From: Liberibacter crescens BT-1
Lineage (GTDB): Bacteria > Pseudomonadota > Alphaproteobacteria > Rhizobiales > Rhizobiaceae
DNA: 64,000 bases
Reading direction: 5' to 3'
Assembly (NCBI RefSeq): GCF_000325745.1
Contig: NC_019907.1
Coordinates: 1,398,501 to 1,462,500 of the forward strand
Positions 37,831-48,703 of this stretch are shown one piece after another. The first letter of the stretch is position 1, and the number at the start of each line of letters is the position of its first letter. The position numbers were made by a program, and so were the translations under genes. The notes beneath the pieces were generated by a model. It saw only the letters and a program-made list of their open reading frames with translations, ran no database searches and was not told the origin of the DNA.

Positions 37831-37920
37831 AAATCCGTTGGAATTATTATTCCTCATTTTTTGATGATAATCCAACCATTATTAGATAAAATGAACTCGT
37901 TTTGAGAAGTGTGGTTTCAA

Positions 37921-38808
37921 ATGGAAGAACATGAAAGTCAGATTCAAGCACGTTTGCTAGCACAAGCGCTGCCTTTTATGCAACTTTATGAAAACAAAAC
38001 TATTATTGTAAAATATGGCGGACATGCCATGGAGCAAGGAGAACTTAGAAAAGCTTTTGCCAGCGATATAGCTCTTTTAAAACAATCAGGAGTTAATCCT
38101 ATTGTTGTCCACGGAGGCGGACCACAAATAGGTGCAGTTCTTCAGAAAATGGGAATTGAATCAAAATTTGAATCTGGACTACGTGTTACAGATCAAAAAA
38201 CTGTAGAAATTGTTGAAATGGTACTCGCTGGTTCAATCAACAAAGAAATAGTAGCTCTTATTAATAGAACTGGTGAGTGGGCGATCGGTTTATGTGGCAA
38301 AGATGGTAATATGGTTTTTGCAGAAAAAGTTAAAAAAAATATTATAGATTCTTCTTCAAATCATCAAAAAGTCGTTGATTTAGGTTTCGTAGGTGAAGTT
38401 GTTGAAGTTGATAGAACTCTTCTAGATTTACTTGCGAAATCAGAAATGATTCCTGTAATAGCGCCTATCGCTCCTGGACGTGATGGTAACACTTACAATA
38501 TAAATGCTGACACATTTGCCGGCGCTATTGCTGGAGCACTTAATGCTTCACGCCTTTTATTCTTAACTAATGTTCCGGGTGTTCTTGATAAAGATGGAAA
38601 CCTTATCAAGAAATTATCAATATCCAAGGCTCGTTTGCTTATAGAAGATGGAACTATTTCTGAAGGAATGATTCCAAAAGTTGAAACATCTATTAAAGCT
38701 ATTAAGGCTGGTGTAGAAGGAGTCGTTATTTTAAATGGCAAAACAGCTCACTCCATACTCTTAGAAATTTTTACTGAAAACGGAGCAGGAACCCTCTTGG
38801 TACCTTGA
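37921..38808 (+). CDS. argB: acetylglutamate kinase
   Basis: Phosphorylates N-acetylglutamate in arginine synthesis. 295 residues from ATG 37921; a GTG four codons upstream is also possible. Amino-acid kinase motifs: [61 protein letters not shown]. The last two residues before the stop and downstream terminator look normal. Whether the rest of the arginine pathway exists cannot be judged from this window. Confidence 0.95.
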   Translation: MEEHESQIQARLLAQALPFMQLYENKTIIVKYGGHAMEQGELRKAFASDIALLKQSGVNPIVVHGGGPQIGAVLQKMGIESKFESGLRVTDQKTVEIVEMVLAGSINKEIVALINRTGEWAIGLCGKDGNMVFAEKVKKNIIDSSSNHQKVVDLGFVGEVVEVDRTLLDLLAKSEMIPVIAPIAPGRDGNTYNINADTFAGAIAGALNASRLLFLTNVPGVLDKDGNLIKKLSISKARLLIEDGTISEGMIPKVETSIKAIKAGVEGVVILNGKTAHSILLEIFTENGAGTLLVP

Positions 38809-38859
38809 ATTATTTTTCACGTTTTTATGATTTCTTTTTTATACGAAAATCCAATAAAC

Positions 38860-38893
38860 AGAATGAGTTTTGATCTCATTCTTATATTTTTTA
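38860..38893 (+). terminator. rho-independent terminator after argB
   Basis: Stem AGAATGAG/CTCATTCT with a 7-base loop followed by TATATTTTTT. It closes the yidC-engB-argB run. Confidence 0.8.
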
Positions 38894-39149
38894 TCTTAAA
38901 TAAGATTTTCTTCTATCAAGCTTAAAATATTATTGAAAAAATTTAAGAAACGTTTACAATTTATTACTTATTGATGTAATCTCAGAAAAAAGAGCCTTAT
39001 ATCTGAGATATTTAAAATGTATTCATGATAATTAAATTTATAAAAGTCTTAAAGTTAAATGATTAAAAGAACATCTTTTTATTTATTTTTTAATTTACTA
39101 TATGAAATAACCTTCTACATGTTATCTCTTTCTAAGACAGGGAGCTTTA
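38894..39149. other. upstream region of the biotin operon
   Basis: AT-rich. Contains an inverted repeat ATCTCAG ... CTGAGAT (about 38977-39011) that could be an operator or a hairpin. I looked for the alphaproteobacterial BioR palindrome TTATnnATAA and did not find a clean copy; the closest is TTATCTTAAATAA near 38893-38905. A GGGAG ribosome site precedes bioB. Confidence 0.4.
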
Positions 39150-40160
39150 ATGTCAATACCAATGAGTACAACACAATCTATAGATATTCCTCAAAAAAAA
39201 TCTTGGACGACTGAAGAAGCACGGGCTCTTTATAAAAGACCATTTAATGATCTGTTATTTCAATCTCATACTATCTATCGGGCCAACTTTGATTCAAACC
39301 GCGTACAACTTAGCACATTACTTAATATTAAAAATGGAGGATGTCCTGAAGATTGTGGCTACTGTAGCCAGTCTGCATATCATAATACGAACATAAAAGC
39401 CTCAAAACTCATTAAAACTGAACAGGCTGTCGAAAAAGCACGATTATCTAAAAAAAGTGGTGCTACCCGTTATTGTATGGGCGCTGCTTGGCGTAGTCCT
39501 AAACAAAGAGATATGGATGAACTTGTTTCTATGATACGAGGGGTAAAAGCTCTTGGTCTTGAAACATGTATGACTCTTGGTATGTTATCATTAGAACAAG
39601 CGCAAATTTTAGCTGAAGCTGGGCTTGATTACTATAATCATAATATTGATACCTCTGAACGATTTTATTCAGAAATTGTAACAACACATACTTTTCAAGA
39701 TCGGCTAGAAACCCTTGAAAATGTCAACAAGGCAGGTATTAAAATCTGTTGCGGCGGTATCTTTGGACTGGGAGAAACTGTTGATGACCGCGTTGATATG
39801 TTAGTAACCCTTTCTAACTTAAAAAGTCCACCTGAAAGCGTACCTATTAACATGCTTATTCCAATTCCAGGCTCAAAACTAGAGAACGCGATACCCATTG
39901 ATAATCTTGAGTTCGTTCGAATGATAGCTCTTACTCGCATTTTAATGCCAAAATCCTATGTACGCTTAGCGGCAGGACGTATTGCAATGTCAGATGAAAT
40001 GCAAGCATTATGTTTTTTTGCAGGAACTAATTCAATTTTTGTTGGAGATAAACTTTTGACCACCGAAAATCCTGATGAAGACAAAGACATGAATCTTCTT
40101 CATCGTCTTGGAATAACTCCAGAATCCATAAATGACACTCAATCAACTTGTTCTTTATAA
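39150..40160 (+). CDS. bioB: biotin synthase
   Basis: Radical-SAM enzyme that inserts sulfur into dethiobiotin. 336 residues. The CxxxCxxC cluster motif is in [11 protein letters not shown]; further family sequence includes [20 protein letters not shown] and [11 protein letters not shown], and the [2Fe-2S] ligand region with YVRLAAGR. First gene of bioB-bioF-bioD-bioA-bioZ; each following gene overlaps its predecessor, so the operon is tightly coupled. Confidence 0.96.
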   Translation: MSIPMSTTQSIDIPQKKSWTTEEARALYKRPFNDLLFQSHTIYRANFDSNRVQLSTLLNIKNGGCPEDCGYCSQSAYHNTNIKASKLIKTEQAVEKARLSKKSGATRYCMGAAWRSPKQRDMDELVSMIRGVKALGLETCMTLGMLSLEQAQILAEAGLDYYNHNIDTSERFYSEIVTTHTFQDRLETLENVNKAGIKICCGGIFGLGETVDDRVDMLVTLSNLKSPPESVPINMLIPIPGSKLENAIPIDNLEFVRMIALTRILMPKSYVRLAAGRIAMSDEMQALCFFAGTNSIFVGDKLLTTENPDEDKDMNLLHRLGITPESINDTQSTCSL

Positions 40161-41274
40161 CAAAAAACTGCAACAGCTCGAGAAGAAAGAACGTCTACGT
40201 ATATTAACCAAAACAAAAGGGATTGATTTTACTTCAAATGACTATCTTTCTCTTGCAAGCTCAAAACGGTTAAATGACTGTATAATAGATGCACTCAACA
40301 GAGATGTTCCTATTGGTGCTGGAGGTTCTCGCCTCTTACGTGGTAATCATCATGAACATGAAACGTTAGAACATGAAGCTTCTGTATTTTTCGGATCAGA
40401 AAAAGTACTGTACTTCAGTAGCGGATATGTAGCAAATATAGCAGTTCTTTCAACACTTCCACAACCACAAGACATTATTTTCCATGATATTTTAGTCCAT
40501 GCAAGTGCATATGCAGGAATGCAATCAGGAAAAGCAAAAACTATTCCTATACCTCATAATAACGTCAATGCTTTTGAAGACGCCATTAGCCAATGGCGCA
40601 AACGCGGAGGTAAAGGAACTCCTTGGATTGTTGTAGAAAGTCTCTATTCCATGGATGGTGACAAGGCGCCTTTGCATGATCTGTTAAAACTGGCCAATCA
40701 GTATAATGGCTTCCTTTTCATTGATGAAGCTCACGCTACTGGTATTTATGGTGCGAATGGTTATGGCTTTACAGAAGATCTTCACAGACATGAGAATGTT
40801 CTTGTACTTCACACTTGTGGAAAAGCCCTTGGTGTATCAGGCGCTCTTCTAGGCGCCAACAAATTACTATGTAACTATATCATTAATTATGCCAAACCTT
40901 TTATTTACACAACAGCTCCTTCTCCACTAGAAGCAAGAATTGTTCGTGAAGCATTAAAAATTGTAAAAGAAGAACCAGAGAGACGAGAAAAACTTCATGA
41001 TCTCATTTCTTTCACAGATAGGCTTTTTAACAATATTTTCGGATTCTCAAGTGGTTCTCAAATTCAGCCTATCATTATTGGTAAAAATGATTATACAATA
41101 CAGATTGCTCAACGTATGCAAAAAGAGGGTTTCGATGTTCGTGCTATTCGTCCACCTACAGTACCAATTGGAACTTCACGCTTGCGTATATCTATCACCT
41201 TAAACGTCAATACCGAAATAATTCAATTTTTTGTTGATCAGCTGAAGCAGATAATGTCAGAAATAATCTCATGA
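40132..41274 (+). CDS. bioF: 8-amino-7-oxononanoate synthase
   Basis: PLP enzyme that joins pimeloyl thioester and alanine. 380 residues. Motifs: [53 protein letters not shown] and the PLP-lysine in [13 protein letters not shown]. Overlaps bioB by 29 bases. Complete. Confidence 0.95.
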   Translation: MTLNQLVLYNKKLQQLEKKERLRILTKTKGIDFTSNDYLSLASSKRLNDCIIDALNRDVPIGAGGSRLLRGNHHEHETLEHEASVFFGSEKVLYFSSGYVANIAVLSTLPQPQDIIFHDILVHASAYAGMQSGKAKTIPIPHNNVNAFEDAISQWRKRGGKGTPWIVVESLYSMDGDKAPLHDLLKLANQYNGFLFIDEAHATGIYGANGYGFTEDLHRHENVLVLHTCGKALGVSGALLGANKLLCNYIINYAKPFIYTTAPSPLEARIVREALKIVKEEPERREKLHDLISFTDRLFNNIFGFSSGSQIQPIIIGKNDYTIQIAQRMQKEGFDVRAIRPPTVPIGTSRLRISITLNVNTEIIQFFVDQLKQIMSEIIS

Positions 41275-41909
41275 GTTTACGCCTTGTTATTACCGGAACA
41301 GATACAGATGTCGGAAAAACAGTTTTCTCAGCTGCTCTCGCTAATGCATTGGATTCTTACTATTGGAAACCAATCCAGGCAGGCCTTGATAGCGAAACTG
41401 ACAGCGAAACTGTTCATCGTCTTGGTAAAATCCCATTAAAACGAATCCTACCTGAAGCCTGGCGACTAAAAACCCCTGCCGCACCTTATATATCTGCAAT
41501 AATTGATGGATTAACGATTAATCCTCAAACTCTCCAACCACCTGAAGGAAAGTTTCCTCTCATTATTGAGGGTGCAGGCGGTCTTCTTGTACCTATCACA
41601 CGACATAAGCTTTTTATTGATGTTTTTTCTCAATGGCAATGTCCTGTTATTTTATGTACACGTACAAGCCTTGGAACTATTAATCATACTTTATTGTCAA
41701 TAGAAGCGATGCGTACCCGCAAGATTAAAATACTTGGAGTTGTATTTATTGGAGATGAACAGCCAGAAACAGAAAAAACGATCTCTGAAATAGGCTCTGT
41801 ACACCATCTTGGAAGATTGCCAAAAATTTCTCCTCTAACACCTGATACACTTCATAAGAACTTTCACAAACATTTTGATGTTTCCTCTTTTACAAAAGAT
41901 AGCACATGA
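41271..41909 (+). CDS. bioD: dethiobiotin synthetase
   Basis: ATP-dependent closure of the ureido ring. 212 residues. P-loop GTDTDVGKTVFSAAL, WKPIQAGLD, EGAGGLLVPI, and the late GVVFIGDEQPE (normally VxNxx). Overlaps bioF and bioA by 4 bases each. Normal length. Confidence 0.94.
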   Translation: MSLRLVITGTDTDVGKTVFSAALANALDSYYWKPIQAGLDSETDSETVHRLGKIPLKRILPEAWRLKTPAAPYISAIIDGLTINPQTLQPPEGKFPLIIEGAGGLLVPITRHKLFIDVFSQWQCPVILCTRTSLGTINHTLLSIEAMRTRKIKILGVVFIGDEQPETEKTISEIGSVHHLGRLPKISPLTPDTLHKNFHKHFDVSSFTKDST

Positions 41910-43186
41910 TATCCTTTCATCCACAGCGGTCACCAATATGGCATCCATTTACACAACACTTCCTACATCCAACATGGAAGAGAATTATCAGTACAAAAGA
42001 TGCCTATCTTATTGACGAAGATGGTTTTTTAATTTTCGATGCAATCTCCTCGTGGTGGGTTATTACACATGGACATCGTCATCCAACTATTATGAATGCC
42101 ATTCAAAATGCTTCTACATACTTCGATCAGATCATCTTTTCTGAATATACACACGAACCAGCAGAAAATCTTGCTCAAGGGCTGATTAGAATTGCTCCCC
42201 CAGGCCTTTCATATGTCTTCTTTTCTGATAGCGGCTCAACTTCAGTAGAGGTAGCTCTAAAAATGGCCCTGGGCTTTTTTTATAATAATGGTACAAAACG
42301 TACACAGATTATAGTTATGGAACATGGTTATCATGGTGATACAATTGGCACAATGTCAGCTGGAGCACATGGAGTTTTTAATACACCCTACGAACCTTTA
42401 CTCTTCAATGTTAATACTATACCCTTTCCCTCTGCAGGACACGAACAAGATTCTCTTGATGCGCTTGAGAAGTTTTGTTGTAATGGCACAGCTGCAGCTT
42501 TTTTAATTGAACCATTAGTGCTTGGTGCTGGTGGTATGAAAATGTATCCACCTTACTTATTAAAAGAGTTTAGAAAAATTACACAACATTATGGAACGCT
42601 TTTGATTGCTGATGAAGTAATGACTGGTTGGGGAAGAACTGGAACCATATTTGCTTGTAATCATGTTAATGTAACACCAGATATCTTATGTATCTCTAAA
42701 GGTATTACAGGCGGAGCGCTTCCTTTAGCTGCAACTTTATGTTCTACTGAAATTTTCGATGCGCATGTATCTCCTGACCAGAGCCGGATGTTTTTTCATT
42801 CTAGCTCCTATACAGCCAATCCAATTGCTTGTGCAGCAGCTGTAGCTAATCTTAATATTTGGGAAAATGAACCTGTCATACAGCGTATTGCAGAATTAGA
42901 GAAAATGCATTCTAAAATATTGCCGCGATTCCAGTCAGATCAACGTTTTATTAATGTTCGACAAATGGGAACAATCGCTGCACTTGATCTTAATACCGAA
43001 AAAAAAGGTTATTTTTCAGATGTCGGATTAAAACTCCGCACTTTCTTTCGAAAAAAAAATCTTCTTATTCGTCCTCTTGGGAACATAATCTATTTAATGC
43101 CTCCTTATTGTACTACATTAGCCGAGCTTATTCAAACTTATGAAGCAATTAATGAAGCAGCTGATATCGTAGAGACTATTAAATGA
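41906..43186 (+). CDS. bioA: adenosylmethionine-8-amino-7-oxononanoate aminotransferase
   Basis: Uses SAM as amino donor to make 7,8-diaminopelargonate. 426 residues of class III aminotransferase. WHPFTQ near the start, SDSGSTSVEVALKMALGF, MEHGYHGDTIGTMS, LIADEVMTGWGRTG and the PLP-lysine in CISKGITGG. Overlaps bioD and bioZ by 4 bases. Confidence 0.95.
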   Translation: MISFHPQRSPIWHPFTQHFLHPTWKRIISTKDAYLIDEDGFLIFDAISSWWVITHGHRHPTIMNAIQNASTYFDQIIFSEYTHEPAENLAQGLIRIAPPGLSYVFFSDSGSTSVEVALKMALGFFYNNGTKRTQIIVMEHGYHGDTIGTMSAGAHGVFNTPYEPLLFNVNTIPFPSAGHEQDSLDALEKFCCNGTAAAFLIEPLVLGAGGMKMYPPYLLKEFRKITQHYGTLLIADEVMTGWGRTGTIFACNHVNVTPDILCISKGITGGALPLAATLCSTEIFDAHVSPDQSRMFFHSSSYTANPIACAAAVANLNIWENEPVIQRIAELEKMHSKILPRFQSDQRFINVRQMGTIAALDLNTEKKGYFSDVGLKLRTFFRKKNLLIRPLGNIIYLMPPYCTTLAELIQTYEAINEAADIVETIK

Positions 43187-44172
43187 TGAAACCTTCTAGT
43201 CGTATTCTCGGATTTGGTCATTCTGTCCCTGAAAAATGTATTAACAATTCCGATATCGAATTACAATTAGGACTAAATTCTGGTTGGATAGAACGCAGAA
43301 CTGGCATTCAGACACGATGGTGGGCATCCCCCAATGATACACTCACTGATCTTGCAGCAAGAGCTGCAGAAGAAGCTCTTAATGAGGCGAATATTCATAG
43401 TGATGAGATTACGCTGACAATCCTTGCGACCTCAACCCCTGATCAACTTTTACCACCATCAGCTCCTTTTCTTGCACACAAACTTGGACTTGTAAAATCA
43501 GGAGCTATTGATTTATCAGGAGCTTGCTCAGGATTTCTATATGGGCTAGTACTAGCTGATAGTTATGTAAAAACACATAACTCAGCAGCTCTTGTAGTTG
43601 CCGCGAATATCTTAAGTCGACGCATTAATATGAACGACAAAGATACTGCAATTATTTTTGGAGATGCCGCCGGTGCCATTATTCTAGCACCATCATCTAA
43701 ACCAAAGGTTGGAGTTCTTGGTATCGAATTATCTTCAGATGGTAGTCAGTATGACTTAATAAAAATTCCTGCAGGCGGAAGTACCCGACCATTTAGCAAG
43801 GATATGCAACCTTACGAATCACTTATGACTGTACATAATGGACAAATGATATTTTCCAAAGCTGTAGAAATGATGGTTGAATCATCTAAAAAAGCTATGC
43901 AACAAGCTGGTCTCAACTCAAATAACATTGACCGTTTTATTCCACATCAAGCTAATGCCCGTATTATTAATACAGTCTGTAAACATCTGGATATTCCAAA
44001 TGATAAGACTGTACAGACAATCCGAGAGTTTGGAAATTCTTCAGCGGCAACAATTCCTCTTTCTCTTTCATTATCTAACAAACAACGTCCATTTATTCCA
44101 GGAGAACGCTTACTCTTGGCTGCATCAGGAGCAGGAATGATAAGTGGAGCTGTCATTTTTGTTATTAACTGA
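43183..44172 (+). CDS. bioZ: BioZ, beta-ketoacyl-ACP synthase III-like enzyme of biotin synthesis
   Basis: 329 residues of FabH fold with the Cys-His-Asn triad in GACSGFLYG, PHQANARI and GNSSAAT. At the end of a rhizobial bioBFDAZ operon it is BioZ rather than FabH; in Agrobacterium BioZ makes the pimelate precursor from glutaryl-CoA and malonyl-ACP, bypassing BioC/BioH. Identity is by position plus family; sequence alone would only give KAS III. Confidence 0.9.
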   Translation: MMKPSSRILGFGHSVPEKCINNSDIELQLGLNSGWIERRTGIQTRWWASPNDTLTDLAARAAEEALNEANIHSDEITLTILATSTPDQLLPPSAPFLAHKLGLVKSGAIDLSGACSGFLYGLVLADSYVKTHNSAALVVAANILSRRINMNDKDTAIIFGDAAGAIILAPSSKPKVGVLGIELSSDGSQYDLIKIPAGGSTRPFSKDMQPYESLMTVHNGQMIFSKAVEMMVESSKKAMQQAGLNSNNIDRFIPHQANARIINTVCKHLDIPNDKTVQTIREFGNSSAATIPLSLSLSNKQRPFIPGERLLLAASGAGMISGAVIFVIN

Positions 44173-44300
44173 ATTAAATCGTATGTTCATTACCAGAAAT
44201 CATGATATTACGACTTATTATCCTTTTAAACGAGGTTTGAGTTCTTAAAATAACCATTCACAAATTGATTATAGAAGTATTTTTTGAAATTAGCATCGGT

Positions 44301-44726
44301 TTAAAGAATTACCAGATGAACGTTAATATTTCCACGCGTTGCATTTGAGTACGGACAAACAATATGAGCACGATCTACTATTTTATGAGCGATATTGCGA
44401 TCAAGTCCAGGTAAACTAATTTGCAGCTCTACTTCGATCCCAAAACCATTGGGAATTTCACCTATACCAACACTACCTCTTACACTCACATCAGTAGGAA
44501 GTGGAAGCTTGTCACGTTTAGAAACAAATTTCATTGCTCCCAAAAAACAAGCGCTATACCCTACAGCAAAAAGTTGCTCTGGATTCGTCCCTGAACCACC
44601 TTCTCCTCCTAATTCCTTAGGAGTAGAAAGATACACATCTAAATGACCATCATCGCTTATACCTCGACCATCACGACCACCGGTAACAACAGCAGAAGTT
44701 TTATAAATAATTTTCTCAACTTTCAT
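44301..44726 (-). CDS. ohr: organic hydroperoxide resistance protein Ohr
   Basis: Thiol-dependent peroxidase of the OsmC/Ohr family. 141 residues. The two redox Cys are in VGYSACFLGAMKF and AHIVCPYSNATRGN; the conserved Arg lies in ATRGNI or the N-terminal part. Starts MKVEKIIYKTSAVVTGGRDG with GAGAAT just upstream. Single gene, protects against lipid peroxides met in the host. Confidence 0.93.
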   Translation of the reverse strand: MKVEKIIYKTSAVVTGGRDGRGISDDGHLDVYLSTPKELGGEGGSGTNPEQLFAVGYSACFLGAMKFVSKRDKLPLPTDVSVRGSVGIGEIPNGFGIEVELQISLPGLDRNIAHKIVDRAHIVCPYSNATRGNINVHLVIL

Positions 44727-44853
44727 TTTATTCTCCTTGTGCTACTCACATTTATATCTGGAATATTTGGCAAAATAGTGTTTATTACTATTTTACATCT
44801 TTAAAAAATGTTAATACTTTCAAAAAATTTACATATTGTTCTCGGAAAAATTA

Positions 44854-45609
44854 TTATCCTGATCCAGGATATTCAACATGAAGAAAATACAGTCCTTCTG
44901 CAGGAGCTACAGGTCCGCACGCTTTCCGATCACAAGCATCTAAAGCTCTCTTCAAATTATCAGATGTCCACTTACCTTCTCCTACCAATTTCAAACTACC
45001 AACAAAAGAACGTATTTGATGATGAAGGAAACTTCGTGCAACAGCTTTAATCTCAACAATATTTCCAATACTTGTTATAGTAAGGCTATCAAGTGTACGA
45101 ACAGGAGTAATAGCCTGACAATGAACAGATCTAAAAGTTGTGAAATCATGTTGTCCTACTAATAACTGCGCAGCTTCATGCATAGCTTCATAATCTAAAT
45201 TCTTTGGAACCCACCATGCCCGACCTTTTTCAAGACATAGAGGAGAACGACGTATAATAATACGATAAAGATAATGACGACGTAATGCTGAAAATCGTGC
45301 ATCAAAATTTCTATTTACAGATTTAACATCAATAATAGAAACTGCTGCATTCATAAATCTTAAATGAGCATTCATAGCACTACACAGTCGCTCTGAACAC
45401 CATTCTCGAATCAAATCAACATGAGCGACTTGTCCTAGAGCATGTACTCCAGAATCTGTACGACCTGCTCCATATACCGTCACAGTTTCTTTTGTTAATG
45501 CAAAAAGTGCATCTTCAATAACACCTTGAACTGATATACCGTTTTTCTGCCTTTGCCAGCCGACATAATAACTACCATCATATTCAATTGTAAAACAATA
45601 ACGAAACAT
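44854..45609 (-). CDS. truA: tRNA pseudouridine(38-40) synthase
   Basis: Makes pseudouridine in the tRNA anticodon stem-loop. 251 residues from ATG 45609 ([15 protein letters not shown]); the ATG overlaps the fmt stop by one base. Catalytic Asp in [17 protein letters not shown], plus [10 protein letters not shown] and [14 protein letters not shown]. Last gene of def-fmt-truA. Confidence 0.95.
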   Translation of the reverse strand: MFRYCFTIEYDGSYYVGWQRQKNGISVQGVIEDALFALTKETVTVYGAGRTDSGVHALGQVAHVDLIREWCSERLCSAMNAHLRFMNAAVSIIDVKSVNRNFDARFSALRRHYLYRIIIRRSPLCLEKGRAWWVPKNLDYEAMHEAAQLLVGQHDFTTFRSVHCQAITPVRTLDSLTITSIGNIVEIKAVARSFLHHQIRSFVGSLKLVGEGKWTSDNLKRALDACDRKACGPVAPAEGLYFLHVEYPGSG

Positions 45610-46550
45610 CAACCAATTATTGTACCAATATCAACAGATATCCCTCGAAGAAAATCATTAACTTCAAGAGGAGTGCCTCCTGCTCTCTGCAAACGAATTA
45701 AGGATAATGAACCTTGCCCACATGCTACTTCAAGAGGATAATTAATAACTTGACCAGGGCTACCTTTACCTTTCCCCAATCTAGAAGCAAGAACTTTAAT
45801 ACGACACATTTTATTTCCTATCAACATTTCCAACCATGCACCAGGGGAAGGAGAAAGACCTCTAATATGATTATGAACATCATAAGCAGATTTTGAAAAA
45901 TCTACACGCGTTTCATCTTTAGAAATTTTAGGAGCATAAATAACGCCTTCATTTTTTTGAGAAACAAAATCCAATTTATTCTCTTCAAGCATCGTCATTA
46001 CTTCTAACATAGCCTCAGCACAAAGAAGACCCAATGAATCTTTTAACATACCAGAAGTCGTATCAATGCCTATAGGAATCTTTTTTACTAATACTACTGG
46101 ACCAGTATCCAATTTCTTATCCATCTTCATAATCGCTATTCCGGTTTCTTTATCGCCAGCCATAATAGCACGTTGTATAGGTGCAGCACCACGCCAACGC
46201 GGTAATATTGAAGCATGTCCATTATAACAACCAAACTTAGTTCCTGTTAAAACAATTTCAGGTAGTATCAATCCATATGACACGACAATAGCAACATCAG
46301 CGTTAAAAGACAAGAAACGTTGACACTCTAACTGATCAAAACGAGCAGGTGTCAATGTTTTAAAGCCAATCCCATCCGCAAAAAGATTTACCGCAGATGC
46401 AGCCAAATTAAGACCACGCCGACCACCTGGACGCGGTGGTTGACTATATATAGCCACAACTTCGTGACGAGAAGATAGAAAGGCCTTTAATGTAGCAATA
46501 GAAAAGCCTGACGTTCCCATAAAAATAACCCGTAAAGACATGATAGCCAC
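45609..46550 (-). CDS. fmt: methionyl-tRNA formyltransferase
   Basis: Formylates initiator Met-tRNA. 313 residues. Motifs: [48 protein letters not shown] with catalytic Asn/His, and [10 protein letters not shown]. Lies between def and truA in an operon. The initiator tRNA it acts on is encoded at 63917-63993. Confidence 0.95.
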   Translation of the reverse strand: MAIMSLRVIFMGTSGFSIATLKAFLSSRHEVVAIYSQPPRPGGRRGLNLAASAVNLFADGIGFKTLTPARFDQLECQRFLSFNADVAIVVSYGLILPEIVLTGTKFGCYNGHASILPRWRGAAPIQRAIMAGDKETGIAIMKMDKKLDTGPVVLVKKIPIGIDTTSGMLKDSLGLLCAEAMLEVMTMLEENKLDFVSQKNEGVIYAPKISKDETRVDFSKSAYDVHNHIRGLSPSPGAWLEMLIGNKMCRIKVLASRLGKGKGSPGQVINYPLEVACGQGSLSLIRLQRAGGTPLEVNDFLRGISVDIGTIIG

Positions 46551-46570
46551 TTGCCCTTAAATTTAAAAAT

Positions 46571-47083
46571 TCAAGTTTTATGTTTAGCCAATTTAGCAAA
46601 CCTTCGCATCACCATTTCTCGTTTTAAGCGAGATATATGATCTATAAACAATACACCATTTAAATGATCCATTTCGTGTTGTATGCAAGTCGCCATCAAT
46701 CCATCAGCATATATTATCTGCTGCTGAGCAGCATAATTAAAATATTTAATAGTTAAATATGCAGGACGTTCTACATTAGCAGAATACTCAGGAATTGAAA
46801 GGCATCCTTCCTCATAAACAGAACGTTTATCTGACAAAGAGATTATCTCTGGATTTATAAACACCATCGGATTTTTTAATTTATTTCCTTTTTCTATATC
46901 CATAACAAAAAACCTATATAGAACTCCTACTTGAACAGCCGCCAATCCAATACCAGGAGCGGCATACATGGTTTCCAACATATCATCAACTAGTTTCCTA
47001 AATTCAGCATCAATTTTTTCTACTGGCTTAGAAACCTGACGCAAAAGGGAATCCGGAAAAATCACAAGTGGTTTAATTGTCAT
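46571..47083 (-). CDS. def: peptide deformylase
   Basis: Metal hydrolase that removes the N-formyl group from new proteins. 170 residues with all three motifs: [19 protein letters not shown] (metal Cys) and [12 protein letters not shown] (HExxH metal site). Upstream of fmt by 20 bases; functionally linked pair. Confidence 0.96.
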   Translation of the reverse strand: MTIKPLVIFPDSLLRQVSKPVEKIDAEFRKLVDDMLETMYAAPGIGLAAVQVGVLYRFFVMDIEKGNKLKNPMVFINPEIISLSDKRSVYEEGCLSIPEYSANVERPAYLTIKYFNYAAQQQIIYADGLMATCIQHEMDHLNGVLFIDHISRLKREMVMRRFAKLAKHKT

Positions 47084-47243
47084 GGTTTCCTATTTACTGT
47101 ACACTCGAAGTTAAAAAATATAATTTACTCTCTATTAATAACAACTCTTATTAAGAGCATATATCAATTTACAAAATCAATGTCTTAAATAACCCAAACT
47201 CTCCAAAACTTCTATAAATTTTAAAAATCTAGGAATTAAATTT

Positions 47244-48344
47244 GTGACAGTATCCTTTGAAATATTTATACTTATTGGAATATTTTTATTAATTTTATCT
47301 CTATCTTTTATTAAAGTAATGCATTTCGTTCGGAAGGAACAGAACAAAGAAAGCATACAAGAAAAAGACTCTGAAACTAGAATATTAGAACTCATCGCTC
47401 AATTCCAAGCCGAAATGCAAGGACGTCTTTCCACAATAATAGAAGTATTTGGAAAAAGAGATTCAGAGTTTACACAAACTTTCAGCCAACACCTCGAAGG
47501 ACTTTCACAACGAGTGGGAAGTACTTTGGTAGAACAAACAAAAACAACAAATGAAAACCTTCGTAGACTTCAAGAGCGTTTAGCAATCATTGATGTAGCA
47601 CAAAATAATATTCAAAATTTAGCAAAAGACATTGTCAGCTTACAAACAATTCTCTCAAACAAACAAACAAGAGGTGCATTTGGACAATCCCGCATGGAAA
47701 ACATCATCATTGATGCTTTACCTATAGGAACTTACACATTTCAGCCTACTCTTTCTAACGGATCACGCCCAGATTGTACAGTAAAAATGCCAAATAATGC
47801 ACCAACTTTGGTAATTGATGCAAAATTCCCATTAGAGGCATGGAATGCCATGCGTGAAACAGGTGAAAATATATCAAAAACAAAATTTCGTCGAGATATT
47901 GAAACCCATATCCGGGATATTTCTAAAAAATATTTAATACCAGGAGAAACCCAAGACATAGCATTTATGTTCGTACCGTCAGAATCAATATTTGCTGAAA
48001 TCCATGAAAATTTTGAAAAACTAATTCAAACAGCCTATCGCGCAAGAGTTATTATCGTATCACCCTCGATATTGATGCTATCAATTCAAGTGATCCAAAT
48101 TCTTCTACGTGACTATCGAATGCGTGAACAGGCAAGTCTTATTCAAATCGAAGTGACCAACCTTATTGAAGATATCTTGCTTATGGATAAGCAAACACAT
48201 AAACTACAAGAACATTTTGTGCATCTTCAAAAAGATATCAGCCTGATATTAACTTCTTCAGAAAAATTAATAAAACGTGCTTCAAAAATTGAATCAATAG
48301 AATTGTCTACAGATAACCAACCTCATAAAGATACTAACCCTTAA
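47244..48344 (+). CDS. rmuC: DNA recombination protein RmuC
   Basis: Putative nuclease/structural protein that limits inverted-repeat recombination. 366 residues from GTG 47244. One N-terminal membrane helix (about residues 5-23), a coiled-coil region (about 30-130), then the RmuC domain with GAFGQSRMENIIIDALP, SNGSRPDCTVKMPN, IDAKFPLEAWN, FVPSESIFAEIHE and VSPSILMLSIQVIQ. Divergent from def. Confidence 0.9.
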   Translation: MTVSFEIFILIGIFLLILSLSFIKVMHFVRKEQNKESIQEKDSETRILELIAQFQAEMQGRLSTIIEVFGKRDSEFTQTFSQHLEGLSQRVGSTLVEQTKTTNENLRRLQERLAIIDVAQNNIQNLAKDIVSLQTILSNKQTRGAFGQSRMENIIIDALPIGTYTFQPTLSNGSRPDCTVKMPNNAPTLVIDAKFPLEAWNAMRETGENISKTKFRRDIETHIRDISKKYLIPGETQDIAFMFVPSESIFAEIHENFEKLIQTAYRARVIIVSPSILMLSIQVIQILLRDYRMREQASLIQIEVTNLIEDILLMDKQTHKLQEHFVHLQKDISLILTSSEKLIKRASKIESIELSTDNQPHKDTNP

Positions 48345-48469
48345 GTTAATAAAAATTCTTTAAAGGCTCTATACTCACTTAGAGAAGATAATTTCTCTAC
48401 GATACAAAGTCACAAATGCCTTATTTTTTACATAGACATCACATGTTTATCTTATAAGTTATCGTAAAA

Positions 48470-48545
48470 TGGTGGGCCCGGAGGGACTCGAACCCCCAAC
48501 CAAGCGGTTATGAGCCGCCGGCTCTAACCTTTGAGCTACAGGCCC
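48470..48545 (-). tRNA. tRNA with CAT anticodon, most likely tRNA-Ile2
   Basis: 76-base cloverleaf on the minus strand with encoded CCA: acceptor GGGCCTG/C-GGGCCC pairing, D-arm GTAGCTCA, anticodon loop CTCATAA, T-arm GGTTCGA-type. The acceptor and body fit alphaproteobacterial tRNA-Ile2 (CAT read as k2C-A-T after lysidine modification) better than elongator tRNA-Met. Assignment between Ile2 and Met is inference; the fold itself is clear. Confidence 0.85.
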
Positions 48546-48703
48546 ACTAAAAGCTCTAAAATAAATACATCTAGATCTAACATTATCATTAATTAATAAC
48601 TTAATTCCTGTTTGAGAGCAAGTCACTTGTTTCAAGATTTTTAATGCTTATATTTTAATTTATGAAGTTAATACTACTTACTTTTTGATAAGGACAAGTT
48701 TAT

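Noticed and set aside
38894..39149. BioR operator upstream of bioB
   Set aside because: No clean TTATnnATAA palindrome found; the nearest match has the wrong spacing.
48470..48545. Calling the CAT tRNA elongator tRNA-Met
   Set aside because: Its GGGCCTG acceptor start and body fit tRNA-Ile2 better; initiator tRNA is the separate gene at 63917-63993. Still uncertain without a lysidine-synthetase recognition test.
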